Shown here one piece after another: positions 60,101-64,000 of a DNA stretch of 64,000 nt (position 1 is its first letter; every line of letters starts with the position of its first letter). Position numbers and translations under genes: made by a program. A model generated the notes under the pieces. The model did no database searches, was not told where the DNA came from, and saw nothing but the letters and a program-made list of their open reading frames with translations. The DNA comes from Paralithodes platypus (taxonomy: Eukaryota > Arthropoda > Malacostraca > Decapoda > Lithodidae): positions 43,562,896 through 43,626,895 of the forward strand of contig CM064495.1 of assembly GCA_032716605.1 (NCBI GenBank), written 5' to 3'.

Positions 60101-61342
60101 TTGTCTTTGTTGAACCTATTAAATGCGATAAGTCTCATAAGAGACTCTCCTGGTGAAATGTGATAGGCCTCACATGAGCAAAATATTCAAACACCAAAAC
60201 CGAGGTAAAGGCAGTATACGTATGAACATTGGTTGACAAGTAGGTTAAGTGGCGACTTTGGATATCAAACATCAAAATGCACTTACACCTCACATACACA
60301 TTTACACACCCTCACCCTCCTCAACCCTTATTATTGTGGAAGCGGTGGCAGGGCTCTGAGATCGTCACTCAACCCCAGATATATTATATATAGTATATAC
60401 AGTAGGTATACCAGAGAGTGAAAGAAAGGAGGGCCCTAGAGCAAGCATGACTGCTGCAAAAACAAAGGAAGGCAGGGAGGTAAAATTCCTCCCTCCCTTC
60501 CACACGCATATTTAATTCCTGACTTATTCATGTGGTTCATCCTTTCTCTACACCTAATTTTTGGATCCATATTTTTCAAATATGCCTTCATGTGCTTTGT
60601 GGTGAAATAGTATTGGTATACTGTATATGGGAGATACAAGGGATATTACGTAATTCCTCCCCTGCCTCCTTCCATCTGACTGTCAGCTGATGGGGCAATA
60701 ATGTACCATCCTGGAGGACTAATAATCATCATTCTAAGCTAAGAGACATTGTTTGTACAGTAGTATTATTCAACCCTTTATCTATTTCCTCCTCCATTTA
60801 TACTTGCAAACCATAATAAGTATGAACCCAAGATTAAATGTTTTAGCCTTATGAGGACCCTGGTCCAATAGGCTGTAGGATTTTTTTTTTTTTTTTTTAA
60901 TTTATTGTATCTTTGAACTTTTAGAGCCACTCTGAAGAATTAGGGCTATTATATAGCACTGTATTATCTCTTTGGGTTTGATATAGGTTCAGATGAGTAC
61001 ACATTTTTTTTTCCCCCCCCCCCTGACGCCGTGATTCCTGAGAAGGAGTGTCACGAATCACTAGGTTAAGTTGCCCGAGCTTGACATCTACCAATAACAT
61101 TTTGGCAGTGCGGCCTCGATCCGCCAACCCTTTGATCAGCAGCGGATGCTCTACTGACTATGGCTCATGAATGTGCATTTGTATAAAGTGATATAATATA
61201 ATATTAATGATCTTCCTCTACAGGGAGCTGACTAAAGACCAGCCGAAGGTGGCCTGGTATTCCTGCATCAAGAAACCTGTCATGGTTACCACAATTACAG
61301 TCAAGTGTGCCTCAAACCTGGAGAAGCAGTCATCATTTGGAG
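31780..61342 (+). CDS. CAPN5: Calpain-5/TRA-3-type cysteine protease gene (12 coding exons, 3' end outside window)
   Basis: This is a calcium-dependent intracellular cysteine protease gene of the C2-tailed calpain group (vertebrate CAPN5, nematode TRA-3; I associate crustacean CalpT with it). Coding exons: 31780-31855, 33416-33510, 34362-34493, 34959-35183, 35667-35831, 40955-41076, 49477-49554, 56473-56550, 56916-57119, 58610-58724, 59313-59509, 61224-61342. All introns are GT-AG and the phases join without a frameshift, giving 1606 nt, or 535 residues plus one base. The protease core is about residues 26-322, with Cys83 in [11 protein letters not shown], His250 in GHAYGIT and Asn284 in [10 protein letters not shown]. 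The beta-sandwich domain is about 345-495 and a C2 domain begins near 514. There is no EF-hand region so far. Human CAPN5 is about 640 residues, so roughly 105 C-terminal residues lie beyond the window. The complete triad predicts an active enzyme. A 60-nt candidate cassette exon (43476-43535) is described separately. Confidence 0.93.
31883..32325. mobile_element. Palindromic MITE, family C, copy 6, split by a hAT-like MITE
   Basis: The left half starts TATAGTTCGTTCATTCTAGG and the right half ends CCTAGAATGAACGGACTA. Removing 31970-32194 and one copy of the 8-bp duplication restores GAGCTAGTTTTTCTACCAAA, matching uninterrupted family copies. Confidence 0.9.
31962..32202. mobile_element. hAT-like MITE with 8-bp target duplication
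   Basis: The target duplication AGTTTTTC is at 31962-31969 and 32195-32202. The element is 31970-32194 (225 bp). Its 27-bp ends GGGAAGGATGTAGTTACCGG... are inverted with two mismatches. An 8-bp duplication is the hAT hallmark. Confidence 0.88.
32600..33370. repeat. Dispersed intronic repeat E (two + copies; further copies near 38970 and 59265)
   Basis: TTGTGTCGTCCCCATTTTGG and TTTGCAAGTTTTACATTA occur near 32640-32690, again at 33318-33365, and inverted at 38985-39030 and 59265-59285. The function is unknown. Confidence 0.6.
33416..33510 (+). CDS. CAPN5: Calpain exon 2
   Basis: The acceptor is CCCTACAG and the donor is CAG/GTAGAT. It encodes [15 protein letters not shown] and then VVTWKRPQ, the conserved calpain entry segment just before the protease core (F-DP-FP---SL, W-RP). 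It enters in phase 1 and leaves in phase 0, ending at residue 57. A dispersed repeat lies just upstream (33295-33367). Confidence 0.93.
33890..33980 (-). mobile_element. CAA-tailed repeat, short 3' copy (reverse)
   Basis: A (GTT)n run followed by CCTAAGCTGCCTGGCCGAAC and AGCCCCAAG. It is the 3' end of the family at 62505-63053, truncated at the 5' side. Confidence 0.75.
34362..34493 (+). CDS. CAPN5: Calpain exon 3, catalytic cysteine
   Basis: The acceptor is TTTTGTAG and the donor is AGA/GTAAGT. It encodes 44 residues (58-101), with [16 protein letters not shown] followed by [11 protein letters not shown]. The Cys in GNCWF (about residue 83) is the active-site nucleophile and the Gln six residues before it forms the oxyanion hole. 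Both are intact. Confidence 0.97.
34959..35183 (+). CDS. CAPN5: Calpain exon 4, protease core
   Basis: The acceptor is TTTCTTCAG and the donor is GAG/GTTAAT. It encodes 75 residues (102-176), including [23 protein letters not shown], and [20 protein letters not shown]. These are core papain-fold calpain motifs; [12 protein letters not shown] matches the family's W-V-DD-LPT block. It is clearly more GC-rich than the surrounding introns. It is phase 0 at both ends. Confidence 0.97.
35667..35831 (+). CDS. CAPN5: Calpain exon 5, protease core
   Basis: The acceptor is CTTCTCAG and the donor is ACT/GTGAGT. It encodes 55 residues (177-231) starting [16 protein letters not shown], the calpain G-G----AL-D-TGG block, with SGV in place of the usual GGV. 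The protease subdomain linker helix follows. A diverged, truncated copy of the first third of this exon lies in the next intron at 38590-38645. It is phase 0 at both ends. Confidence 0.96.
36037..36513. mobile_element. pogo/Tigger-like MITE with TA duplication
   Basis: The ends CAGTAAACCCTCACTATCTC and GAGATAGCGAGGGTTTACTG are inverted over about 25 bp with one mismatch, with TA on both sides. The interior is rich in CCGAGATA/TATCTCGG inverted motifs. There is no transposase frame. Confidence 0.88.
36695..36760. mobile_element. SINE body fragment
   Basis: ACACACCAATTAACTTACAA and AATCAATGAAAC match the tail of the SINE at 52083-52245; the tRNA-like head is absent. Confidence 0.5.
37087..37343. 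mobile_element. TA-flanked MITE, CAGGTCTCC family, copy 1
   Basis: CAGGTCTCCATCGATTTACG at the left and GGATAGTGAAGGAGACCTG at the right are inverted, with TA flanks. A LINE 3' tail piece (ACTGAAACTGCACGTATGTG, then ACTCAGTCTTAAAATTT) is embedded near 37248-37295. Confidence 0.85.
37381..37590. mobile_element. Two small LINE 3' fragments, head to head
   Basis: 37381-37455 matches, inverted, the ACAGGGTTGCCTGGAA region of the LINE at 48400-48815. 37460-37585 matches the same region directly (AACTTGACGAGT, then GCCGCCATTA-like, then CACTCGGTCTTTAAA). No ORF survives. Confidence 0.55.
37676..38039. mobile_element. Family A TTAA-type MITE, inverted copy
   Basis: CTTCTTCCTCTTGTTTAACC, CCTGGCGAGCGACAAGCGAG, CCGGCTTTTGGCCGGGAA, then a right end CATCCCCCCTTAA. 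Confidence 0.8.
38590..38645 (+). pseudogene. Truncated duplicate of calpain exon 5 inside intron 5
   Basis: An acceptor-like ATCAG is followed by codons reading [18 protein letters not shown], against [18 protein letters not shown] in exon 5 (35667). Identity is high for about 55 bases and stops abruptly after CACC. There is no donor or continuation of the exon, so it is a partial duplication, though its acceptor could act as a decoy. Confidence 0.8.
38725..38910 (+). mobile_element. tRNA-derived SINE (family S1) in intron 5
   Basis: A worn head leads to the B-box-like GGCTTCGAATCCCGGAAGGA, then the S1 body: TTATTCAAGTGCGTTGAGGT and GAGGATTAATGTTAAGAACG, ending TTAATTTCTTGGCC. The same body precedes exon 6 (40879-40954) and exon 10 (58513-58585). 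Confidence 0.65.
40486..40757. mobile_element. MITE with CAGCTGACGGTAAA ends, copy 2, with internal duplication
   Basis: The left end CCAGCTGACGGTAAAATGC and right end CAATTTACCGTCAGCTGAAA are inverted. The right arm (GTAATTT-TATTTTTCCGTTA, then TCGAGAAATCAGTTGCT) occurs twice in tandem, about 100 bp apart. Confidence 0.65.
40768..40852 (-). mobile_element. CAA-tailed repeat, short 3' copy (reverse)
   Basis: TTGTTGTTGTTG, then CCCAAGCTGCCTGGCCGAAC, AGCCCCAAGGCCCCGAGCAA and GAGCGCCCCCAC. It lies about 100 bases before exon 6. Confidence 0.75.
40879..40954 (+). mobile_element. S1 SINE tail forming the 3' end of intron 5
   Basis: TTTATTCTAGTGCATTGGGG, then GAGGATTAATATTATGAACG and AACTTAATGTCTTGGCAG. 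It matches the SINE body at 38843-38910 to within a few bases of the exon 6 acceptor. Confidence 0.6.
40955..41076 (+). CDS. CAPN5: Calpain exon 6, catalytic histidine
   Basis: The acceptor is TCTTGGCAG and the donor is CAA/GTAAGC. It encodes 40 residues plus two bases (232-271), with [17 protein letters not shown]. The His in GHAY (about residue 250) is catalytic. The stretch before the His ([12 protein letters not shown]) is about three residues longer than I recall for vertebrate CAPN5. The 75 bases before the acceptor match a SINE 3' region. It leaves in phase 2, so it can join either exon 7 or the 60-nt candidate exon. Confidence 0.96.
41310..41500. mobile_element. TA-flanked MITE, CAGGTCTCC family, copy 2
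   Basis: CAGGTCTCCCTCACTATCCG and CATAAATCGAGGGAGACCTG are inverted ends bounded by TA. 191 bp, no ORF. Confidence 0.88.
42077..43475. repeat. Duplicated intron block X (two copies) around block Y
   Basis: Block X is at 42077-42311 and again at 43250-43475, over 90% alike (AATATTGAAATATCAATATT, (GATA)n, TGTGCACAAACCTATTCTGC). Block Y (42312-43135) between them matches 49965-51880 in intron 7. X's second copy ends at the acceptor of the 60-nt candidate exon. Confidence 0.85.
43476..43535 (+). CDS. Candidate 60-nt in-frame cassette exon of the calpain gene
   Basis: The segment has acceptor TTTTCTGTGCAG, donor AGAG/GTAACG and no stop codon. It is exactly 60 nt and phase 2 on both sides, so including or skipping it keeps the reading frame. 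Inclusion would turn SIFK-GAQKV into SIFN, then [20 protein letters not shown], then GAQKV. That adds 20 residues between catalytic His250 and Asn284. The skipped form matches vertebrate CAPN5 spacing. Its upstream flank, acceptor tract included, is duplicated at 42077-42311. It could be a real alternative exon or chance splice-like sequence; roughly four in ten random 60-mers would be stop-free in a given frame. Confidence 0.45.
44215..44414. mobile_element. MITE with CAGCTGACGGTAAA ends, copy 3
   Basis: TTTCTTTTCAACTGACAGTA at the left and CAATTTACCATCAGATGAAA at the right, with the TATTTTTCCATTAAGTATCG block of copy 2. Confidence 0.6.
44960..45905 (+). mobile_element. LINE reverse-transcriptase 3' fragment (family L-a)
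   Basis: The plus strand encodes [24 protein letters not shown] is the catalytic YXDD-type box of LINE polymerases. Further on come [10 protein letters not shown] and, at 45404, [20 protein letters not shown] followed by a frame-shifted remainder, the usual C-terminal region of these elements. A stable stem-loop lies at 45863-45903. Several frameshifts make it non-functional. Confidence 0.85.
45946..46440 (-). mobile_element. LINE 3' fragment (family L-b), reverse
   Basis: On the minus strand: [16 protein letters not shown], then [29 protein letters not shown] and [10 protein letters not shown] with stops. It ends in CATTAAATTTGTG and a (TATG)n tail (45946-45968), placed tail to tail against L-a. 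Confidence 0.8.
47223..47572. repeat. 69-bp tandem repeat, 5 units
   Basis: The unit starts GATTAGTAAATATATATTTA and ends AATGTTGGGCCTCTGTATC. Units are nearly identical; the last carries a 5-base insertion. Confidence 0.97.
47597..49215 (+). mobile_element. LINE C-terminal region (jockey/CR1-like, L-c) split by an L-b LINE
   Basis: The plus strand gives [20 protein letters not shown], then [20 protein letters not shown], then [14 protein letters not shown]. After an interruption at about 48390-48820 it continues with SYKSRLDTSQ-type and [16 protein letters not shown], a cysteine motif common at the C-terminus of such polymerases. It ends in (CAA)n at 49197-49213. Broken by stops and shifts. 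Confidence 0.75.
48390..48820 (+). mobile_element. L-b LINE 3' fragment inserted in L-c
   Basis: An open frame at 48290-48763 includes [20 protein letters not shown], then [38 protein letters not shown] and [13 protein letters not shown], the typical C-terminal region of endonuclease-reverse transcriptase LINEs. The 3' end CACTCAGTCTTAAAATTTG is shared with fragments at 37248 and 37560. The first codons of the frame belong to L-c. Confidence 0.85.
49477..49554 (+). CDS. CAPN5: Calpain exon 7, catalytic asparagine
   Basis: The acceptor is CATTGCAG and the donor is CGG/GTGAGT. It encodes [19 protein letters not shown]. The Asn of KNPWG (about residue 284) completes the catalytic triad and the Trp after it is the conserved partner. 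It enters and leaves in phase 2. Confidence 0.96.
49965..51880. repeat. Block Y copy in intron 7, with two later insertions
   Basis: 49965-50390 and 51556-51880 match 42312-43135 of intron 6. Between them sit repeat D with a (TATG)n run (about 50391-50636) and a 912-bp MITE (50644-51555), both absent from the intron 6 copy. Confidence 0.88.
50644..51555. mobile_element. pogo/Tigger-like element, 912 bp, TA duplication
   Basis: The ends CAGTGAACCCTCAAATTACG and CGTATTTTGAGGGTTCACTG are inverted over about 22 bp with one mismatch, with TA on both sides (50642-50643 and 51556-51557). No transposase frame is seen. The CAGT-AACCCT end is like Tigger/pogo elements. Confidence 0.9.
52083..52245 (-). 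mobile_element. tRNA-derived SINE (family S2), reverse
   Basis: On the minus strand the head contains TGATAGTGTAATGCTTAGTG (A-box-like) and CTAGGTTCGAGTCCTTGGCG (B-box), then a body with ATTTCATTAGTTAGGTATAT. Confidence 0.7.
52844..53154. mobile_element. TA-flanked MITE with a nested S2 SINE
   Basis: CAATCGCGCTAATAAGTGAT at the left and ATGACTTATTAGCGTAACCG at the right are inverted, bounded by TA. A reverse S2 SINE (about 53004-53105, B-box complement GGACTCGAACCCAGG) lies inside. Its relative is at 10493-10704. Confidence 0.75.
53391..53749. mobile_element. Family B fold-back TTAA MITE, copy 3
   Basis: TTAA at both ends. GGGAGCCCACCTCA, TTCATTCGGCCCCATTCAGC and CCTGGCGAGCGATAGCGAGC at the left are mirrored at the right through CGCTATCGCTCGCCAGG, GGGGCCGAATGGATACAAGC and GGTGACCCCC. 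Confidence 0.9.
54357..54571. mobile_element. Palindromic MITE, family C, copy 7
   Basis: CTATAGTCTATTTGCTGTAA and TTACAGCGAATAGACTATAG are inverted ends. The inner arms around TCTGTAACTCAAAAAGG are also inverted. Confidence 0.9.
54590..55800. other. Intron 7 sequence, two diverged direct repeats
   Basis: A (TAG)n patch is at 54617-54640. Near 55147-55215 and 55255-55330 a roughly 70-bp segment (GGTTA-GC-ACTTATT, then TTTAATT-GTACTATATTACAG) occurs twice. Otherwise nothing recognised. Confidence 0.5.
55811..56040 (+). mobile_element. tRNA-derived SINE (family S3)
   Basis: A tRNA-like head (GGGACATTGATAGGATGCTT, then TAGGTCTGATTCTCAGGC) is followed by CTGTTCACCTAGCATTAAAT and GATGTCCCATCTTGGGGT. 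That body matches, inverted, the units at 18575-19543. I recall TCACCTAGCAGTAAATAGGT-like sequence as widespread in decapods. Confidence 0.7.
56473..56550 (+). CDS. CAPN5: Calpain exon 8, end of the protease core
   Basis: The acceptor is TTGAACAG and the donor is TTTTG/GTAAGT. It encodes [17 protein letters not shown] followed by FEDDGEFW, the conserved S-EW--VS--ER--LG---DDGEFW block closing the protease core. It is phase 2 at both ends; the split Trp codon is finished by exon 9. Confidence 0.96.
56916..57119 (+). CDS. CAPN5: Calpain exon 9, core to beta-sandwich junction
   Basis: The acceptor is AAATTCAG and the donor is ACAG/GTTAGA. It begins [16 protein letters not shown] (last helix of the protease core) and ends [16 protein letters not shown] (first strands of the beta-sandwich domain). 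GGC-NHKDTF--NPQY closely follows the CAPN5 pattern and separates this gene from classical EF-hand calpains. It covers residues 325-391 plus two bases. Confidence 0.96.
57196..57867. mobile_element. TA-flanked MITE, CAGGTCTCC family, copy 3, split by a TTAA MITE
   Basis: CAGGTCTCCCTCACTATCCG and TAAATCGAGGGAGACCTG are inverted ends with TA flanks. Without the nested element its length would be about 190 bp, like copies 2 and 4. Confidence 0.9.
57303..57786. mobile_element. piggyBac-like MITE with TTAA duplication, nested
   Basis: TTAA at 57303-57306 and 57783-57786 brackets a 476-bp element with ends CCCTTCTTGCCCGG and CCGGGTAGGAAGGG (12 of 14 inverted). Secondary CCCGGG-rich motifs lie near both ends. 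No transposase frame. Confidence 0.85.
58437..58585 (+). mobile_element. S1 SINE ending just before the exon 10 acceptor
   Basis: The tRNA-like head GTGTTGGTGGTGTAATGG (A-box) and GAGTTCGAATCCCAGGAGGA (B-box) is followed by TTATTCAAGTACATTAGGGT and GATGATTAATGTTAAGAATG. Sequence alike enough to align runs to about 25 bases before exon 10. Confidence 0.75.
58610..58724 (+). CDS. CAPN5: Calpain exon 10, beta-sandwich domain
   Basis: The acceptor is TTTCTTGCAG and the donor is AAG/GTTGTA. It encodes [18 protein letters not shown] and then [12 protein letters not shown], with the family pattern of an acidic strand, Q--Q, a basic loop, and L-IGF-I-K. A tRNA-derived SINE with its tail occupies about 58437-58585, just before the acceptor. 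Confidence 0.95.
58770..58960. repeat. (TATG)n followed by dispersed repeat D
   Basis: A short TATG run, then ACTCAGGTCCATTCCCCATA, GGGGGTGGCCGACTCGAGAC and AGAGCCTGAATAGGGATAAC. Confidence 0.75.
59068..59200 (+). mobile_element. L-b LINE fragment
   Basis: The plus strand reads [16 protein letters not shown], a stop, then [20 protein letters not shown], matching the L-b C-terminal region at 48390. Confidence 0.7.
59313..59509 (+). CDS. CAPN5: Calpain exon 11, beta-sandwich domain
   Basis: The acceptor is TGCCAACAG and the donor is CCAA/GTGAGT. It encodes [20 protein letters not shown], then [20 protein letters not shown], then [21 protein letters not shown] and GRYV-IPT-F-P--TGEFL-R-F are CAPN5-type signatures. 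It covers residues 431-495 plus two bases. Confidence 0.96.
59520..61223. other. Intron 11, largely unrecognised
   Basis: It contains a T tract near 60881-60898 and a T/C tract near 61004-61023. Several overlapping minus-strand frames at 59666-60138 show no domain I can name. No exon was found. Confidence 0.5.
61224..61342 (+). CDS. CAPN5: Calpain exon 12, start of the C2 domain
   Basis: The acceptor is CTCTACAG and the donor is GGAG/GTGAGG. It encodes [14 protein letters not shown], then [18 protein letters not shown]. The second part aligns in character with the first strand of the CAPN5 C-terminal C2 domain. It ends in phase 1. No acceptor-plus-C2 coding match is visible in the remaining 2.6 kb, so the next exon should lie beyond position 64000. 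Confidence 0.93.
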
Positions 61343-62170
61343 GTGAGGAGCTTTCTTTTGGTATTTTGTGTATTGGATAGCTTTGACATGTTGAAAGCGT
61401 GTGTAGCAATTTCATTTACAGTATTTATTCTAGTGGGTGCCATTGGAGTTTTTTATATTCTGTTACTGGGAGCTTGAGATATTTCTTAGTTGATTGTTAA
61501 CATAAATATCCTATGGAATAATGTTAATGATTACTGACGGTGCAGAAGGTACAGTAGTTCAATAGCAAGGGTCTGTAATGAGGGAAAGAAGTTTCATGAA
61601 TTGCTGCCCTTAATGCTTTTAATGTGAGATGTAGGGTGCTTTATGATTGTGAAACATGTACCGGTACAGCCTTCTAAAATGGTGATTATTTGGATGATGG
61701 TAAATGGTGTCTTATAATATGAACAGTTAATATTTTCATGTGCTCACTACCTCAATATTTGAATAACGTGTTTCTACGGGTGTCACTATTTATAACAAGT
61801 AATGTTTGGTATGATGATAAATCCAGGAATTCATTATGAAATAACTGTAAAGGTATAGTACAGAAATAAAGATATCAACGACCAGTAGTTTTACATTTTA
61901 ATTAGGAAAAATGGTCATGATTAGAGACTACAAATAAGTCGTATCAAGTGTGTTTAATAATGACAAGACATTAGCATGAATATCCTACCACCTAGTCATA
62001 GATTTAGCTCTACAATAATTTTCTTAATACAAGCTTGTTACACTTATGAACTATATACTGTATATATATATATATATATATGCAATCTTGATTTAATGTT
62101 ACAAATACGTCATGTCTTCCTCATTTGATTCTACTACCAGCTTGTTATAGTTTTAAGTTGTGAGTTTTGG
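61343..62170. other. Intron downstream of exon 12, no recognised feature
   Basis: AT-rich, with a short (TA)n at 62062-62082. No splice-bounded C2 coding segment is seen. Confidence 0.5.
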
Positions 62171-62291
62171 TTGCCAGATAACTCAACCAGTAGACCCTTT
62201 TATACCAGTAGCCTACATCTCAACCTGTGCCAACTTAACCAGGACCAACTAAATTAGTCCCAACCAATAGTCCTAACCTTACTCTATAATA

Positions 62292-62485
62292 CAGGTCTCC
62301 CTCGATTTACCATTGGGTTACGTTCCTGAGAACCCGATCTTGAATAGTAAAATTGTATAGCAAACCCTAAAATTAATGGGGTAAATGGGGATGCGTTCTC
62401 AGAGCAGCCAAAACCCAAACCCAAACACATAAAAAACCCTACAATAATATCGTAAATCAGGGCATCGGATAGCGAGGGAGACCGG
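62292..62485. mobile_element. TA-flanked MITE, CAGGTCTCC family, copy 4
   Basis: CAGGTCTCCCTCGATTTACC and GGATAGCGAGGGAGACCGG are inverted ends bounded by TA. Confidence 0.85.
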
Positions 62486-62504
62486 TAACATAACATAACA
62501 GTAT

Positions 62505-63053
62505 TGGCGGGTGCCCAACCCCGAAACGGCGGGTGCCCAACCCCGAAAAGGGTTGAAATAGGGGAGCTATCCCCCCGCCAAAGGCGGCTTTCTAGGGCCT
62601 TTCCTAGCTGATGCTGAGAGGATTGGGTTCTAGTCATGTGGTGATGGGCTGGTCTATCAGAGTGAGAACTGAGCAATCTCTGCCATACCCATAGCTTACT
62701 CTGACTGTTCCTTTTACTTATATATTTTCTAGATCTCAAGTGACGGCGTCTCTAACGTGGATTGACCTCCCAATCTACCAAGATTGGAAGCCAAAGCGTC
62801 ACATTTTTCCCTTGCCCCTCAACTTTCTCTTCATAATTGCTGAGGGACACAGGGCCCTGGGTGGGGCTTTGGTTTCCCGGGCATTTCCGCACCCTCCTCA
62901 GCTCCCCGCCATGGAGTGGCTTCGGTCACCCAGGCTTTATTGTGGTCGGCGGGGAGGGTTCTGTGGGGGCGCTCAGTTATGGCCTTGGCCTTGCTCGGGG
63001 CCTTGGGGCTGTTCGGCCAGGCAGCTTGGGGAACAACAACAACAACAACAACA
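62505..63053 (+). mobile_element. CAA-tailed retroelement-like repeat, longest copy
   Basis: It runs from a duplicated GGCGGGTGCCCAACCCCGAA through TCTAGTCATGTGGTGATGGG and AGATCTCAAGTGACGGCGTC to GGGCTGTTCGGCCAGGCAGC and (CAA)n. An open frame of 112 codons at 62740 ends in poly-Gln from the tail and is not a convincing protein. Inverted relative at 5618-6155. Confidence 0.7.
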
Positions 63054-63364
63054 GTATTGGTTGAGGGCTACGGGTTGAGATGGTGTACGGGTTGAGTTAT
63101 CCGGTGACCATGAGTTTTGAATGATCCAAGCCGTCTTCTCTCACTGCATGCTGGCTAGAATGGGTGAATCAGGCTGACATGCTCTATAACAGCACTGTGC
63201 GTAAAGGCCGAAAGCTACCAAGGCGGATAGTAGTACCAGATATTTACAATAACAAGCCAGGTTTGAGTTATTATACAGATCTACTAATCATTCTAGCACA
63301 TTATCCATCCAATAATTGTACAATACTCATTTCACTGGCCTTCATTCATGTGTATAAGAGTAAT

Positions 63365-63580
63365 GCTTTACCCTTTGATTCCGAGATATCCTTCCTAAGC
63401 TGAATCAAGTCGTGTGATAGTAGCTAAGCAAAATATATAATTACCTTCGGATTGAAGGGGTTAATGAAGGTAAAATATTAACCCTTTGTCTCCGAGATGT
63501 CCTCCTAATCTTAATATAATTCCTTGGAAGAAGCTACAGTAGAATATATCAGTAAGGTGATCGGATTGAAAGGGTTAGAA
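63365..63580. mobile_element. Two short TTAA-type MITEs in tandem
   Basis: Both have ACCCTTTG-TTCCGAGAT starts and GGATTGAA-GGGTTA ends: about 63365-63461 and 63476-63576. A CCTAA-CTTAATATAAT core also appears in the array at 8572 and near 25490. Boundaries are approximate. Confidence 0.4.
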
Positions 63581-63770
63581 TGTATAGATCACTTCCTAAG
63601 CTATAGTCTATGGCAATTTATCACCACCATTTTTATTTTATGCTCCCACTGCTATGTTGGCAAGTAAAATTACCCTCAGTAGTCTCGACTCGCTGTCAAA
63701 ACTTTAACTTTTATTTCCATCTGTTTATTCACCCCTTGGGGTAAGGGGGCCTTCACATTTAGTAGAGGAA

Positions 63771-63914
63771 AATTAATATGCCCCACCTACCCTACTGCAT
63801 GTTGTACAAGGCGACTGAAAGAGGGGATGTTATACTGCATATAAATTAATATGCCCCACCTACCCTACTGCATGTTGTACAAGGCGACTGAAAGAGGGGA
63901 TGTTATACTGCATA
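63771..63914. repeat. 73-bp direct repeat, 2 units
   Basis: TTAATATGCCCCACCTACCC through GGGGATGTTATACTGCATA occurs twice with no visible difference, offset by 73 bases. Confidence 0.95.
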
Positions 63915-64000
63915 TTTTTTATTTTTTCCTATGTGATTGAGGGAGGCAAAAGGCATTACTGCCTATAGCGAGTGCCTCCCCCATAGTTGAAAGAGTGACA

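Larger units (their letters stand above)
62173..63110. mobile_element. Fold-back element (AACTCAACC ends) holding two later insertions
   Basis: AGATAACTCAACCAGTAG, then CATCTCAACCTGTGCCAACT at the left. GGGTTGAGATGGTGTACGG, then GTTGAGTTATCCGGTGACC at the right. The interior contains the MITE 62292-62485 and the CAA-tailed repeat 62505-63053. Compare the small uninterrupted relative at 824-975. Confidence 0.7.

Noticed and set aside
62740..63078. A 112-codon frame ending in poly-Gln
   Set aside because: It lies in the CAA-tailed repeat, and the glutamines come from the CAA tail.
61343..64000. The missing C2-domain exon of the calpain
   Set aside because: I looked in the three plus-strand frames for a C2-like segment in phase 1 and found only repeats and AT-rich intron sequence.

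Overview
This window is eukaryotic nuclear DNA that is AT-rich, intron-rich and crowded with repeats. It is most likely from an arthropod, probably a decapod crustacean. The evidence is long simple-sequence tracts, many small inverted-repeat transposons, several tRNA-derived SINE families, and a calpain of the CAPN5/TRA-3 type, the group I associate with the lobster protein CalpT. The species cannot be fixed from the sequence. Assignments to named families rest on recalled motifs, not on a search.

The only host gene I can support is on the + strand from about 31.5 kb to past the right edge. Twelve coding exons (31780-61342) splice in frame into about 535 residues of a calpain. All three catalytic residues are present (Cys83, His250, Asn284), then the beta-sandwich domain, then the first strand of a C2 domain. 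The rest of the C2 domain and the stop codon are outside the window. An extra 60-base in-frame segment with good splice sites lies at 43476-43535, between the exons carrying the catalytic His and Asn. It may be an undescribed cassette exon. A truncated copy of exon 5 lies in intron 5.

Positions 1-31 kb are intergenic with no believable protein gene. They hold dispersed repeat R1 (0.3-2.6 kb), palindromic MITE family C, TTAA-flanked families A and B that share a core motif, a CAA-tailed repeat (5.6-6.2 kb), an 82-bp diverged tandem array (8.6-9.0 kb), a 21-bp minisatellite of 24 units (12.3-12.8 kb), a 492-bp tandem SINE duplication (18.6-19.5 kb), a 40-bp satellite of 20 units (20.7-21.5 kb), many TA, GT, CT and GA microsatellites, and a perfect short palindrome at 23.6 kb with an apparent 8-bp target duplication.

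The calpain introns carry further mobile DNA: pogo/Tigger-like MITEs with TA duplications, a hAT-like MITE nested in a family C MITE, a TTAA MITE nested in a TA MITE, 3' fragments of at least two LINE families (one inserted in the other near 48.4 kb), duplicated intron blocks, and SINE-tail sequence running into the acceptors of exons 6 and 10. No CRISPR, operon, rRNA gene or intact tRNA gene was seen.
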